From JBEGQX01 sp041180805 (GTDB lineage: Bacteria > Planctomycetota > Planctomycetia > Gemmatales > Gemmataceae), in the NCBI GenBank assembly GCA_041180805.1, contig JBEGQX010000025.1, positions 1 through 51,512 on the forward strand: a stretch of DNA of 51,512 bases, in the 5' to 3' direction. The translations under genes and the position numbers were made by a program. Every line of letters begins with the position of its first letter. Position 1 is the stretch's first letter. Below the pieces are notes generated by a model. The model made no database searches. It was given only the letters and a program-made list of their open reading frames with translations, and was not told where the DNA came from. Positions 1 through 8,688 of the stretch are shown here, one piece after another.

Positions 1-351
1 GTACTGGATAAAGGTGGTGCCATTGGCCCGGACTTGACTCAAATTGGCAAGAAAGCCAGTAAAGAAAACCTTTATGATTCCCTTTTGCATCCAAGTAAGG
101 CAATAGCTGACCAATTTCTAACCTGGGTTGTTGAAACCAGCAAGGGACAGGTGTTGACTGGTCTTGTTGTTGAGGAAAATAAGGATTCCCTGACCCTTCG
201 GGATGGAAATGGGAAAGATTATAAGATTGATAAGAAGGATATAGATTCCAAGTCTCGTGGGCAAAATTCCCTGATGCCGGCAGATCTTGTGTTAAATCTC
301 ACTGAAACCGAGCTGGCCGATCTGGTTGAATACCTGTTTACTCTGAAGTAA
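1..351 (+). CDS. C-terminal part of a PVC-type cytochrome c protein (5' truncated)
   Basis: The reading frame is open from base 1, so the gene begins outside the window and only about 116 residues are visible. They begin with the GGAIGPDLTQIG pattern that usually follows the haem-binding CxxCH in the Planctomycetes/Verrucomicrobia cytochrome C-terminal domain. A small domain (TGLVVEEN, then TLRDGNGK) and the SLMP motif follow; the methionine of SLMP is the likely sixth haem ligand. The CxxCH itself would lie upstream and is not seen. Such proteins are usually large, exported and joined to a beta-propeller or dehydrogenase part. The neighbour on the other strand is convergent, and I see no terminator hairpin between them. 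Confidence 0.85.
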   Translation, partial: VLDKGGAIGPDLTQIGKKASKENLYDSLLHPSKAIADQFLTWVVETSKGQVLTGLVVEENKDSLTLRDGNGKDYKIDKKDIDSKSRGQNSLMPADLVLNLTETELADLVEYLFTLK

Positions 352-360
352 CAAATAAAG

Positions 361-2157
361 TTAAATGCCCCCGTTTGGACTGTCATCCTCTGTTTCTTCC
401 GTTTTTGAATTAAGTGAGATATCTGGATCCTTAAGACCCAGGATGCCTCTCGAAGAAAGCACTGCATTTTGAAGAAATGCCCTGCAGGCGCGTTGGTTTT
501 CCAGAACTTCCGGGGGCACCTTTAGTGCGGGGCCAATCCCCAAATCGATTGGTCTTCTAAAGTCTAATTTCTTATTCTTAAAGGGCGGGCCGTTGAAATA
601 AGACATCATGCTGCCCCAACTTCCCTCGATCCAGATTGGGAATACAGGAACTTCAGGGAATTCCTTCATCAACAACCAAACTCCCTGGCCAAAAGGGAAC
701 AGCAACTGTTCTTCCTTGCGTCTTAACCTTCCTTCAGGAAACAGTAAAAGACAGCCACCTTTTTGTAAAACCGCAGAAGCTTCCTTTAGTTCAGGGGCTT
801 CCCTTCGGAATGCGGAGGCCTCAACCCGGATGGCGCATACCACTTTTGCCATCAGCCAGCGGACTATTGGTAAGTCGTAAAACATGCTCGTCATCATCGG
901 AAAAATACGCCTGGGTGCCACTTTGCCAATCCAGAAGGGGTCCATGTAGGCGCAATGATTGGAAATTAGAATTGCAGGGCCCCTTGCGGGAATTTCTTCC
1001 AAGCCCGGGCCATGTGCGACAGGTTTGTAAAGGATTGATGCGGCCAAAGCCACCCATTCCTCAAGAAAAGTCCTCAGTAAAAGCCAGGTAAGAATGGGGC
1101 TTAAAACAAGAAGAACCATTCCAAGTCCTTTAGGAGTGATCTTACAGTTTGCGATCAGCAAAATAGTCGTCAAAGCAATGAGCTTTGGTCCGCTTGAAGA
1201 GATCAGTAAGCAGAGCTTTCCGGGTGTTGGTTGCTCTGGCCTGCAAGCTCTTTGAACGATAAGCAGCAGGGGTACTAAAAATCCGATGATTGTGTAAATC
1301 GTGGTTGTTGAAGGCATTGAGTCATGAACAACAAGAATTGCTCCGATTACCAAAATAAAAATTGGCGTAATTCCAATGCAGCGGGTAGGGTGGGTCGCTA
1401 TCAGGCTTATTATGAAACCGATTGCCATCGCCAGGCCAATTTGCGCAAAAGAAAATTCCGGTTTAAGAGAATGAAAAGCCGGTAGTCCAATTGCGGTGGA
1501 AATCACACAGCCCAGAGCAATCCCTTGAAAAACCGCATTCAAGCTGCGGGGGATTATGTCGTCTTCAAAGGCTGGTCGGTTTATGAAATCGGAAGGTTTT
1601 GAAGGTGGTGGGCCTTTCCAAATGGCAAGCCAGGTGGTCGTTGCGATCATGCTGAAAAACTGCAAATCAATCGGCAAAGCCAAACATTGCCAGACAGGCA
1701 GATCAGCAGGATGATTTTGATGGTTTACCGCCAAAGCAATTCCGATAAAAAGTAGCACCTTGCTAAGGGCGAAGATTAGATAACGTCCATGAAAGCCAAG
1801 AAGAGGTGTCATGGCGTTAATGGCTGGTTGAAAGGCAACTCTGCCAAGGCCCAAGCCAAATCCAACAAATATGGGGTCAATAAAGCTTCCCATGATTCCT
1901 GTAAAAGCAACCATTCCCATCAGCATTAAATTTGCAAATGGGGCCAAGTAGAAATCCAGCTTTCGAGGCTGTGGGTTGCCTGCAAGTCCGGCTAAAACCA
2001 TGCCAAGCATAAGGTGAACCACCACCATGTAGGTTGGTGTTTCGGGCAGGTAAGTGTGGCATTGAAAAACAAAAAGAAATAGAACCAGGCAGTCTGCCAG
2101 ATCTCGCAGCAGGGAAAGAAAAAGAATGGATGGGATTACAAGTTTCTTTCCATTCAT
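361..2157 (-). CDS. Multi-spanning membrane protein fused to a PlsC-type acyltransferase
   Basis: About 598 residues. The first ~390 are strongly hydrophobic with roughly ten to twelve predicted membrane segments, like a degenerate MFS transporter. The last ~200 form a 1-acyl-glycerol-3-phosphate acyltransferase domain with the NHCAYMD catalytic motif (NHx4D) and the FPEGRLRR substrate-binding motif. Transporter-acyltransferase pairs and fusions (LplT/Aas) are known in lysophospholipid recycling, so phospholipid repair or remodelling at the inner membrane is the likely role; this is inference. A longer frame exists upstream, but the ATG at 2157 forms an ATGA overlap with the rhodanese stop, implying translational coupling and giving the preferred start. 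Last gene of a five-gene minus-strand run. Confidence 0.8.
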   Translation of the reverse strand: MNGKKLVIPSILFLSLLRDLADCLVLFLFVFQCHTYLPETPTYMVVVHLMLGMVLAGLAGNPQPRKLDFYLAPFANLMLMGMVAFTGIMGSFIDPIFVGFGLGLGRVAFQPAINAMTPLLGFHGRYLIFALSKVLLFIGIALAVNHQNHPADLPVWQCLALPIDLQFFSMIATTTWLAIWKGPPPSKPSDFINRPAFEDDIIPRSLNAVFQGIALGCVISTAIGLPAFHSLKPEFSFAQIGLAMAIGFIISLIATHPTRCIGITPIFILVIGAILVVHDSMPSTTTIYTIIGFLVPLLLIVQRACRPEQPTPGKLCLLISSSGPKLIALTTILLIANCKITPKGLGMVLLVLSPILTWLLLRTFLEEWVALAASILYKPVAHGPGLEEIPARGPAILISNHCAYMDPFWIGKVAPRRIFPMMTSMFYDLPIVRWLMAKVVCAIRVEASAFRREAPELKEASAVLQKGGCLLLFPEGRLRRKEEQLLFPFGQGVWLLMKEFPEVPVFPIWIEGSWGSMMSYFNGPPFKNKKLDFRRPIDLGIGPALKVPPEVLENQRACRAFLQNAVLSSRGILGLKDPDISLNSKTEETEDDSPNGGI

Positions 2158-2531
2158 GAAACAGAAAGGGGATAGCCCTTTTCCTTCCATGTACGAATAC
2201 CACCATCCATCGATATTACTTTTGTGTATCCCATGCGGCCCAGATTCTCGGCTGCCAGTGCGGAGCGAAAGCCACCGCCACAATAAAGGATTATTTCCTT
2301 GTCTGTTTGAGGTATTTTGACCTCGATATCGCGCTCGATGATGCCTTTGCCTAGGTGTATGGCGCCTGGGATGTGATCACGTGCGAATTCGCTTTCTTCG
2401 CGCACATCCACGATAAGAAGCGTTTCGCCTTTGTTCAGGCGCGACTTGACATCCTCAACCGTGCATTCCCTGACTTTTTTTCTCGCCTCATTTACAATCG
2501 CGAGAAATCTTGGAGTGTGATTAGGTGCCAT
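2154..2531 (-). CDS. Rhodanese-like domain protein
   Basis: A single-domain rhodanese of 125 residues. LLIVDVREESEFARDHIPGA is the usual first half, and YCGGGFRS is the active-site loop with the catalytic cysteine and the arginine of the CxxxxR loop. It probably transfers sulfane sulfur in the cytoplasm; the acceptor cannot be told from sequence. The ATG is preceded by AAAGGG at a suitable distance. Its stop overlaps the start of the membrane acyltransferase gene by four bases, so the two are probably co-translated. There is no signal peptide. Confidence 0.9.
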   Translation of the reverse strand: MAPNHTPRFLAIVNEARKKVRECTVEDVKSRLNKGETLLIVDVREESEFARDHIPGAIHLGKGIIERDIEVKIPQTDKEIILYCGGGFRSALAAENLGRMGYTKVISMDGGIRTWKEKGYPLSVS

Positions 2532-2554
2532 AGTCGCGCCCTTTCATGTAATGA

Positions 2555-3721
2555 TTAAAGAACCCCTAGCAGCAGTTCCGTGAACAACTGATCCAGTTTC
2601 TCGTAGGGAAGCTTTCTGGAAGCAAGCTTGGTGGGATCAAGGTTCATGGATTTTAGCTGGGTCGCGGCATCCTTGCTGAACTTGGAAGCGAAACCTGCCA
2701 GCTCCTTGGATGCTCCATGGATTTCTTTCAGAAGATCTTGGATTTCCTTGTTATCGTTATACTGCTTAACCTTTTCCTTCATGATCTTGTAGGTTCGCAT
2801 GTTGCGATCCACAAAGTCCCATGGGTCGGATTCGGTACGGTATGGATGGCAGTCGAAACCCACAGTACCTGAATATTTGTGATCAATCAGTAGTTTTGTG
2901 GTGAAGAAAGCTTCACGAAGATCATCGCTACCGAAGGTTAGATCCTGGTCGAAACGCAGAGGTTTCTGGCCATTCAAATGCACATCCAGAAGCTTGCCAG
3001 CATCCAGTGCCTGGGCGTATTCGTGATAGGGGTTCAAACCAGCCATCTTAATGTGAGCGGTTTCAGGGTTGATGCCCACCATATCCGGGTGTTCCAGCGT
3101 ATGGATGAAAGCGAGAACGCTTCCCACTGTGGGAAGGAACAAGTCGCCACGCGGTTCATTTGGTTTGGGCTCAATGCTGAATTTTATCTTGTAACCCTGG
3201 CTTCGAACATAATTGCAAAGGAAGTTCAGGGATTCACGGAACCATTTTCCCGCCTCAATCGGATCCTTGCTGGCATCGACCTCAACACCTTCGCGGCCGC
3301 CCCAGAAAACAAAAATCTCAGAACCCAGTTCATTGGCAATATCGATGCAGTTCATTACTTTCTGGGTCGCAAACAACCTTACGGCCGGGTCGGTGCTGGT
3401 AAAGGCGCCATCCTTGAATACAGGATGATAGAAGGTGTTGGTGGTAGCCATGGTGGCTTTGATTCCAGTATCCGCCATGATCTTCTTGATTTCTGACAGA
3501 ATGGAATCCCGTTGGGCGGCACTGGACCCGAATGGAATGATGTCGTTGTCGTGGAATTCAAACCCGTAGCAATTTCTCTGGGCAAGTCCTTTGATGCAGT
3601 CAAAGGCCGAAATTTCAGGTCTGGTCTGGTCGCCAAACGGGTCACGTCCCCTGTTTTGCAAACACCAAACGCCAAAGGCAAACTTATCCTCACGAACCGG
3701 AGCATAAAAATGGGAAGGCAT
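2555..3721 (-). CDS. xylA: Xylose isomerase
   Basis: Converts D-xylose to D-xylulose (and usually glucose to fructose) in the cytoplasm. The 388 residues match the shorter class I enzymes of the actinobacterial type. Visible features: FHDND with the catalytic histidine (residue 57) and aspartate (60), the metal and proton-shuttle motif IEPKPNEP with Glu184 and Lys186, and HLNGQ near residue 255. The ATG at 3721 has AAGGA seven bases upstream and is preferred over an in-frame ATG at 3739. No xylulokinase is nearby. The nearest pentose-phosphate genes are about 30 kb away. It lies between a DJ-1/PfpI gene and a rhodanese gene on the same strand. Confidence 0.96.
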   Translation of the reverse strand: MPSHFYAPVREDKFAFGVWCLQNRGRDPFGDQTRPEISAFDCIKGLAQRNCYGFEFHDNDIIPFGSSAAQRDSILSEIKKIMADTGIKATMATTNTFYHPVFKDGAFTSTDPAVRLFATQKVMNCIDIANELGSEIFVFWGGREGVEVDASKDPIEAGKWFRESLNFLCNYVRSQGYKIKFSIEPKPNEPRGDLFLPTVGSVLAFIHTLEHPDMVGINPETAHIKMAGLNPYHEYAQALDAGKLLDVHLNGQKPLRFDQDLTFGSDDLREAFFTTKLLIDHKYSGTVGFDCHPYRTESDPWDFVDRNMRTYKIMKEKVKQYNDNKEIQDLLKEIHGASKELAGFASKFSKDAATQLKSMNLDPTKLASRKLPYEKLDQLFTELLLGVL

Positions 3722-3770
3722 GCATCTTTCCTTAATCAAGAGTTTATCTAATCAGTTACAGAATTTTTTT

Positions 3771-4295
3771 CTACTTGCCAGCAAGAGCATCGAAGATCGA
3801 TTTCATGAATGCAGGTAAATCATCAGGTTTTCGGCTGGTGATTAGGTTGCCATCTCGAATTACATCCGCATCGGAGTAATGGGCGCCCGCGTTGATTACA
3901 TCATCTTTAATGGCAAAGAAGCAGGTGGCTTTCTTTCCCTTGAGTGCCGTGGTGGAACACAGAACCCATGGACCGTGACAGATTGCCGCAATTACTTTAT
4001 TTTGCTGTGCCATGCTGCTTACTAGCTTGATCATGGCTTCACTTCTTCGAATAAAATCCGGGGCAAATCCGCCAGGAATCACGAGTAGGTCATATGCGTT
4101 GCCATCCACATCCTTGGCGGCAAGGTCTGTCTTGGCGGGGTAACCCAATTTACTTGGATAAGTATGGTTTGCCTCTGGCCCCACCAAGTGTACCTGGCAA
4201 CCAGCTTCCTTGAGGCGGTAGTATGGATACCAGATTTCAAGTTCCTGATATTGTTGTTCCACCAGTACGATGGCTTTCTTGCCTTGCAAATTCAT
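3771..4295 (-). CDS. DJ-1/PfpI family protein
   Basis: A 174-residue single-domain protein of the class I glutamine-amidotransferase-like fold. AAICHGPWVL is the nucleophile elbow with its reactive cysteine, and LLVIPGG is the conserved strand-turn. Relatives are described as proteases, glyoxalase III/deglycases or stress proteins, and the sequence does not decide between these. AAGGAG lies eight bases before the ATG. It sits between the epimerase gene and xylA on the same strand with gaps of about 50-80 bases, so co-transcription is plausible. Confidence 0.9.
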   Translation of the reverse strand: MNLQGKKAIVLVEQQYQELEIWYPYYRLKEAGCQVHLVGPEANHTYPSKLGYPAKTDLAAKDVDGNAYDLLVIPGGFAPDFIRRSEAMIKLVSSMAQQNKVIAAICHGPWVLCSTTALKGKKATCFFAIKDDVINAGAHYSDADVIRDGNLITSRKPDDLPAFMKSIFDALAGK

Positions 4296-4373
4296 GAATT
4301 GAACTCCTTCTTTGATCTGCAGAAGAATAACCGAAGTCTTGCAGTCACTCCATCCAGATTTAACGTTTCTTTT

Positions 4374-5372
4374 TTATGATCGCGATTTGTACCAATCAAG
4401 GGTTTTCTTCATCCCTTGGGCAAATGTGAAGGATGGATTGTATCCGAGAACCTTCTTTGCCTTCTCTATGCTGAAGTCCAAATTCAGTCCCAGAAACTTG
4501 ATGTTGGCTCTTGTAACCTTGGGGGCCGAGGTAGCCCCTTTTTTTAGTGCACTTTTTTCCATGGAAGATGCTATCCATTTTGCAAGGAATAATGGCACAG
4601 GAAAAATGGATGGTCTGGGTAAACCCATGCCATCGGCTATGGTGGTAATGAATTCTTTTTTGGTTACAGTGGTTCCATCTGTAAGGTTGAATATTTCGCC
4701 TACAGCTTTGGGGTTTTCCACTGCAAGAAACGCTGCCTGCACCAAATTTTCCACAAAGATGTTGTTCATCTTGGAAGATTTGCTTCCTATGTATTTCACT
4801 TCTTTTTTCTTCAGGCGATCCATGATTCTTGGCAAAACAGTTCTGTCACGCGGGCCATAAATAAAGCCTGGCCTGAGAACCACCACCGGATATTTTTTTT
4901 CGGCATGGTATTGCAGGGCAAGTTTCTCCGATTCCACCTTGGTCTGAGTGTAACCATCCATATGCAATTCTGGCGGAGGCGTGCTTTCATCAGTTTGGTT
5001 ATGGTGTCTTGCTTCATATACCCCAAGGCTGCTGAAATGTACGAAACGTTGAAGTTTGGTGGGGTCCAGGGAATTTAAAAGTTTTCGAAGCCCCTCGACA
5101 TTAACCTTACGGTATTCCTCTATGGGGCCCCAATCGCCCACTTTTGCAGCACAATGAAACACCAAATCCACGCCTTGAGTAGCTTCTGGTGGAAGGGATT
5201 TGTCAGACAAATCACCGCGAACTACCTCAACCCCCAAATTTTCCAAAAAGCTTGCATCGGAACCAGGACGTATCAGGGCCTTTACTTGGTAACCCCTGCT
5301 ACTGCACTCTTGAGCCAAATGGCTGCCAACAAGTCCACCCGCACCAGTAATCAGGCATATATGTTGGCTCAT
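4374..5372 (-). CDS. NAD-dependent epimerase/dehydratase family protein (extended SDR)
   Basis: 332 residues. An N-terminal Rossmann fold (TGAGGLVGSHL, the GxxGxxG dinucleotide site) is followed by the NAD-binding FHCAAKVGDWG, the serine region HFSSLGVYE and the catalytic YTQTK (YxxxK). It resembles nucleotide-sugar epimerases and 3-beta-hydroxysteroid dehydrogenase-like SDRs; the substrate cannot be told. An in-frame ATG lies at 5414, but the ATG at 5372 begins the Rossmann strand at the usual distance and has GGAG upstream. It is the first gene of the minus-strand run down to 361. Confidence 0.85.
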   Translation of the reverse strand: MSQHICLITGAGGLVGSHLAQECSSRGYQVKALIRPGSDASFLENLGVEVVRGDLSDKSLPPEATQGVDLVFHCAAKVGDWGPIEEYRKVNVEGLRKLLNSLDPTKLQRFVHFSSLGVYEARHHNQTDESTPPPELHMDGYTQTKVESEKLALQYHAEKKYPVVVLRPGFIYGPRDRTVLPRIMDRLKKKEVKYIGSKSSKMNNIFVENLVQAAFLAVENPKAVGEIFNLTDGTTVTKKEFITTIADGMGLPRPSIFPVPLFLAKWIASSMEKSALKKGATSAPKVTRANIKFLGLNLDFSIEKAKKVLGYNPSFTFAQGMKKTLDWYKSRS

Positions 5373-5558
5373 TTTGATTTTCGCTCCATTCAAACCAAGT
5401 TTACCTAAATTCACTTAAGATTTAATCTTAGCTGTAATTTTATGAATTCTGCCCGTGAAACCGAGCAACTTTTGGTTAAAGAACCAACCTTTTTGGCCTT
5501 TGCAAGGAATTCTTAAAGTTCCTTGAGCCTGTTGCCGAACTTATTAGTTCATTTCACC

Positions 5559-5587
5559 TTGACACCCATCTGGTGTTTCATTATTTC
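5559..5587 (+). promoter_or_regulatory. Candidate sigma-70 promoter for the bamA-like gene
   Basis: TTGACA at 5559-5564, a 17-base spacer, and TATTTC at 5582-5587. The -35 is perfect and the -10 weak. A transcript start near 5594 would leave a leader of about 40 bases before the ATG at 5633. This is the only good match in the 260-base divergent region. Confidence 0.4.
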
Positions 5588-5632
5588 TCGCCGACCTTGA
5601 GAGACACCCTGTACTTAACAAAGGGTTTGTTC

Positions 5633-7996
5633 ATGCAGTTTTTTTCCACAACCTGTCGAGCGCTTGCCGCCTATTTGGCGCTTGGGTTCTTTGTTTTTCA
5701 GGTTGTGTCAGTTGCAAATGCCCAACCTCCTGCCTCGAATCCTGCAAAAATCATGATTGCGGATGTTATCGTGCAGGGTAATCGGGTTATTGCGACACAA
5801 GGTATCACAAGTCAGTTAACCACCAAGCCTGGCAAAGAATATCAACCTGCCGTCATTCAGGAAGATGTACGAAAGTTGATGGCTTCCAAACAATTCGCAC
5901 ACATTGATCCTCGGGTTGAAAATCTGCCCGATGGCAGAGTGAATATTTTCTTCCTAGTTAAGGAATACCCCAGCGTAGTTCAGAAAGTTACCTACCTGGG
6001 AGCCAAGCACCTGAATGAGGAAGAACTTAACCAACTTACCATGGTGGCCAAGGGTAAACCACTTAGTCCCATTACCAACAAGCTTGGCTGCCAGGCTATT
6101 GTCCGCCGTTACAACGAACAAGGAAGGCCGTTTGCAAGTTGTGACCTCCTGAAAGGTGGCGAGCCAGGCGATACCGAGGTTGTCTTCAATATAACGGAAG
6201 GTCCCTTGGTTAAGGTTCGATCCATCCAATTTAAGGGCCAGCAATTTGTTAGCGGTCCTGTCCTTGGAACGCATATTCAATCCAGCAAGAAAATCCTTGG
6301 TGTGTTTGGGGGCACTTACAATGCCGCATTGGCAGATGCCGATGTGATGAAACTTGAGGAATACTACAAAGGCCACGGTTTTCTGGATGTTCACGTTTCC
6401 CGGGAATTAACCTGGACTCAGGATGGCAAGGAAGTTGATCTGGTATTTCACATCAAGGAAGGTGTTCGTTACCAGGTGCAGGGACCTCCTCAGGTGGTTG
6501 GTATTAAATCCATGCCTGCGGAGCAGTTGGAGCAACTTAGCAAGATCAAGGGGGGCGAATACTTCAGCGAAAACAAGATCAATGAAGATAAAAGGGCCAT
6601 GGAGGATTATGTCGGGTACATGGGTCGCGAAATGCGTTTAAGCCCTGTTCCTGTATTCTCCCCTGATACTCCCGGTCTTTGCAGGTTGCAGTACGAGGTT
6701 TTTGAAAGACCACCCGCCCGTGTAGGCCAGGTATTTGTGGTTGGTAACGAGCGAACCAAACAGAATGTGATTCTTCGCCAGGTGCCTTTGTACCCTGGCC
6801 AGGTTCTTACCTATCCCGATCTAAGATTGGCTGAGAAGAATCTGGCACGCCTTAATATTTTTGAAACATCACCTGATGGTGCTGTTAAGCCAAGCGTCAC
6901 TGTGCTTGATCCTGATGTCGAATCAGAATTCAAGGATTTATTGGTTACTGTTCAGGAAGCCAGCACAGGCAGCCTTCTTTTCGGCGTGGGTGTGAACTCT
7001 GATGCCGGTTTGAATGGTTCTATCGTTCTCAACGAGCGAAACTTTGATATTACCCGCATGCCAACCAGTTTGGATGATCTTTTAAGTGGTAATGCTTTTC
7101 GTGGTGCGGGCCAGGAATTCCGGTTGGAAGCTGTGCCGGGTACCCAGTTGCAAAGATACACCGCAAGCTTCCGAGAGCCATTTCTGTTCGATAGCCTGTT
7201 TAGCTTTGGTGCAAGCGGTTATTACTTTACCAGAAGGTATGATGAATACGATGAAACCCGTGCTGGTGGCCGGTTTACCATTGGACGTAAACTGAACCAG
7301 TATTGGAACGCAAACGCCAGCCTGAGAATTGAAGATGTCGGTGTATATCGGGTACCCGCGGGGGCGCCTGTGGATTATACCTCTGTCGAAGGGCAAAACT
7401 TCTTGTTGGGCCTAAGGGCCAATGTCACTCGCGATTCCCGCGATTCTTACCTTAGGGCAACCGAAGGTAGTATTATCGACCTTTCCTTCGAGCAATTGAT
7501 GGGTGAATTTAGCTCTCCGCTGGTTTCGTTGGAGCTGAACAAATACATCACGGTTTACCAGCGTGCGGATGGCAGCGGTCGTCATGTGCTGGCCCTGAAA
7601 TCCCAGTTTTCTTATGCGGGTGATAATACTCCCGTGTATGAAAGGTACTTTGCGGGTGGTTTCCGCTCAATGCGCGGGTTCCAGTTCCGTGGAGTTGGCC
7701 CGAACGTGAACGGATTCATGGTCGGTGGTGATTTCATGTTCCTTAACGGTTTGGAGTACCAGGTGCCATTGCGAGCGAACGACCAAATCTTTGCCGTGGG
7801 CTTCCTGGACACAGGTACTGTGGAATCCAGCATCGATAAGATTACCAACTATCGGGTTTCTGCCGGTGTGGGCTTGAGATTTGTAGTGCCAATGCTTGGA
7901 CCTGTTCCGATCGCCCTCGACTTTGGCTTCCCAATTGTGAAAGCTCCCACAGACCGCGAGCAACTCTTTAGCTTCTGGATGGGCTTCTTCAGATAA
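5633..7996 (+). CDS. bamA: BamA/Omp85-family outer membrane assembly protein
   Basis: 787 residues. A signal peptide (charged start, hydrophobic stretch, cleavage after ANA near residue 31) is followed by about five POTRA domains, each marked by a V-x-G-N/A-x pattern (VQGNRVIA, YLGAKHL, FKGQQFV, VVGNERT). A C-terminal 16-strand-type Omp85 barrel follows, with the diagnostic RGF motif in GGFRSMRGFQFRG. It should insert beta-barrel proteins into the outer membrane. The chain ends GFFR rather than on the usual terminal phenylalanine. The ATG at 5633 has AAAGGG seven bases upstream and begins the signal peptide; an in-frame ATG at 5573 would bury it. The gene stands alone, with its own promoter and terminator. 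Confidence 0.93.
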   Translation: MQFFSTTCRALAAYLALGFFVFQVVSVANAQPPASNPAKIMIADVIVQGNRVIATQGITSQLTTKPGKEYQPAVIQEDVRKLMASKQFAHIDPRVENLPDGRVNIFFLVKEYPSVVQKVTYLGAKHLNEEELNQLTMVAKGKPLSPITNKLGCQAIVRRYNEQGRPFASCDLLKGGEPGDTEVVFNITEGPLVKVRSIQFKGQQFVSGPVLGTHIQSSKKILGVFGGTYNAALADADVMKLEEYYKGHGFLDVHVSRELTWTQDGKEVDLVFHIKEGVRYQVQGPPQVVGIKSMPAEQLEQLSKIKGGEYFSENKINEDKRAMEDYVGYMGREMRLSPVPVFSPDTPGLCRLQYEVFERPPARVGQVFVVGNERTKQNVILRQVPLYPGQVLTYPDLRLAEKNLARLNIFETSPDGAVKPSVTVLDPDVESEFKDLLVTVQEASTGSLLFGVGVNSDAGLNGSIVLNERNFDITRMPTSLDDLLSGNAFRGAGQEFRLEAVPGTQLQRYTASFREPFLFDSLFSFGASGYYFTRRYDEYDETRAGGRFTIGRKLNQYWNANASLRIEDVGVYRVPAGAPVDYTSVEGQNFLLGLRANVTRDSRDSYLRATEGSIIDLSFEQLMGEFSSPLVSLELNKYITVYQRADGSGRHVLALKSQFSYAGDNTPVYERYFAGGFRSMRGFQFRGVGPNVNGFMVGGDFMFLNGLEYQVPLRANDQIFAVGFLDTGTVESSIDKITNYRVSAGVGLRFVVPMLGPVPIALDFGFPIVKAPTDREQLFSFWMGFFR

Positions 7997-8023
7997 CCTG
8001 AAAACCTATTCCAAGTCTTTCCG

Positions 8024-8050
8024 AACGGGGTGTTGAAACACCCCGTTTTT
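8024..8050 (+). terminator. Rho-independent terminator of the bamA-like gene
   Basis: An 11-base perfect inverted repeat (AACGGGGTGTT / AACACCCCGTT, two-base centre) is followed by a T-run, 28 bases after the bamA stop codon. Confidence 0.9.
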
Positions 8051-8180
8051 GTTGTTTATCCACAGGATGCGAATTTTTATGAGCGGGGTGCGTGAGGGTC
8101 ACGGTGCTCAGATGCAATATGCATGACCGGGTTACTGATGTACCCCACTGGTAAATACATGGAATTGCAGTAAGAGAGTT

Positions 8181-8540
8181 CTATTTATCGAGGCATTGGG
8201 GGCAGTCGGTGTCTGGCGAAAGGGGCAGGGGTTTGAATCCCAGGTCGTTGGCGATAAAGTCGCTTCGGCGGTTATTTACAAAGGGGTAATCCATGCCGTT
8301 GTGAAGGTAAAAAGCACCTTCCGAGGTGTAAACAACGCGTGGGCGAAAAGTTCCGGTTCTGCTTACCCCCAAATATTGCCAATGGCGATAGGCGCTGTCT
8401 TTTTGGAAAAAGATCATGGATTCTGGTGGCGGTGCATCAGGGAAAAGAATGGCTGGGGTGGGAGGTTGAATCAGTTTTTCTTCTGGTGAAGGTGCGCCCG
8501 CGAAAGTCAGTGTCAAAATAGATGCCAGTACTTGTAGCAT
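8181..8540 (-). CDS. Small exported protein of unknown function
   Basis: 119 residues. The N-terminus MLQVLASILTLTFAGA looks like a short signal peptide. The mature part is proline-rich, then carries HWQYLGVSRTGTFRPRVV and a C-terminal pair of cysteines (CPQC). I recognise no domain. GGAG lies eight bases before the ATG, which supports it as a real gene. It lies downstream of ilvD on the same strand but beyond that gene's terminator, so it is probably transcribed separately. A periplasmic or surface location is inferred from the signal peptide alone. Confidence 0.7.
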   Translation of the reverse strand: MLQVLASILTLTFAGAPSPEEKLIQPPTPAILFPDAPPPESMIFFQKDSAYRHWQYLGVSRTGTFRPRVVYTSEGAFYLHNGMDYPFVNNRRSDFIANDLGFKPLPLSPDTDCPQCLDK

Positions 8541-8602
8541 GTTTAAACTCCGGAAAATGTATCAAAGTGCATTGTTCCAAAAGAAGATGGGACTTTTAAA
8601 AG

Positions 8603-8630
8603 AAAAAACCCCCGCATGTTATGCGAGGGT
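8603..8630 (-). terminator. Rho-independent terminator of ilvD
   Basis: On the minus strand, ACCCTCGCAT pairs with ATGCGGGGGT across an AAC loop (one mismatch) and is followed by TTTTTTCTTTT. It starts about 60 bases after the ilvD stop codon. Confidence 0.85.
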
Positions 8631-8688
8631 TCCTAAAAGGTGCATTCAACCCATACAGGTGTTGTAACCTGTACGATAAATACTGCAA

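Noticed and set aside
2158..2283. Longer N-terminus of the PlsC fusion protein
   Set aside because: It would run through the rhodanese gene in another frame; the ATGA overlap at 2154-2157 gives a better start.
8051..8180. Possible small gene or RNA between the bamA terminator and the small exported protein
   Set aside because: Only short inverted pieces (TGCAATATGCA) are seen; no ribosome site and no stable structure.
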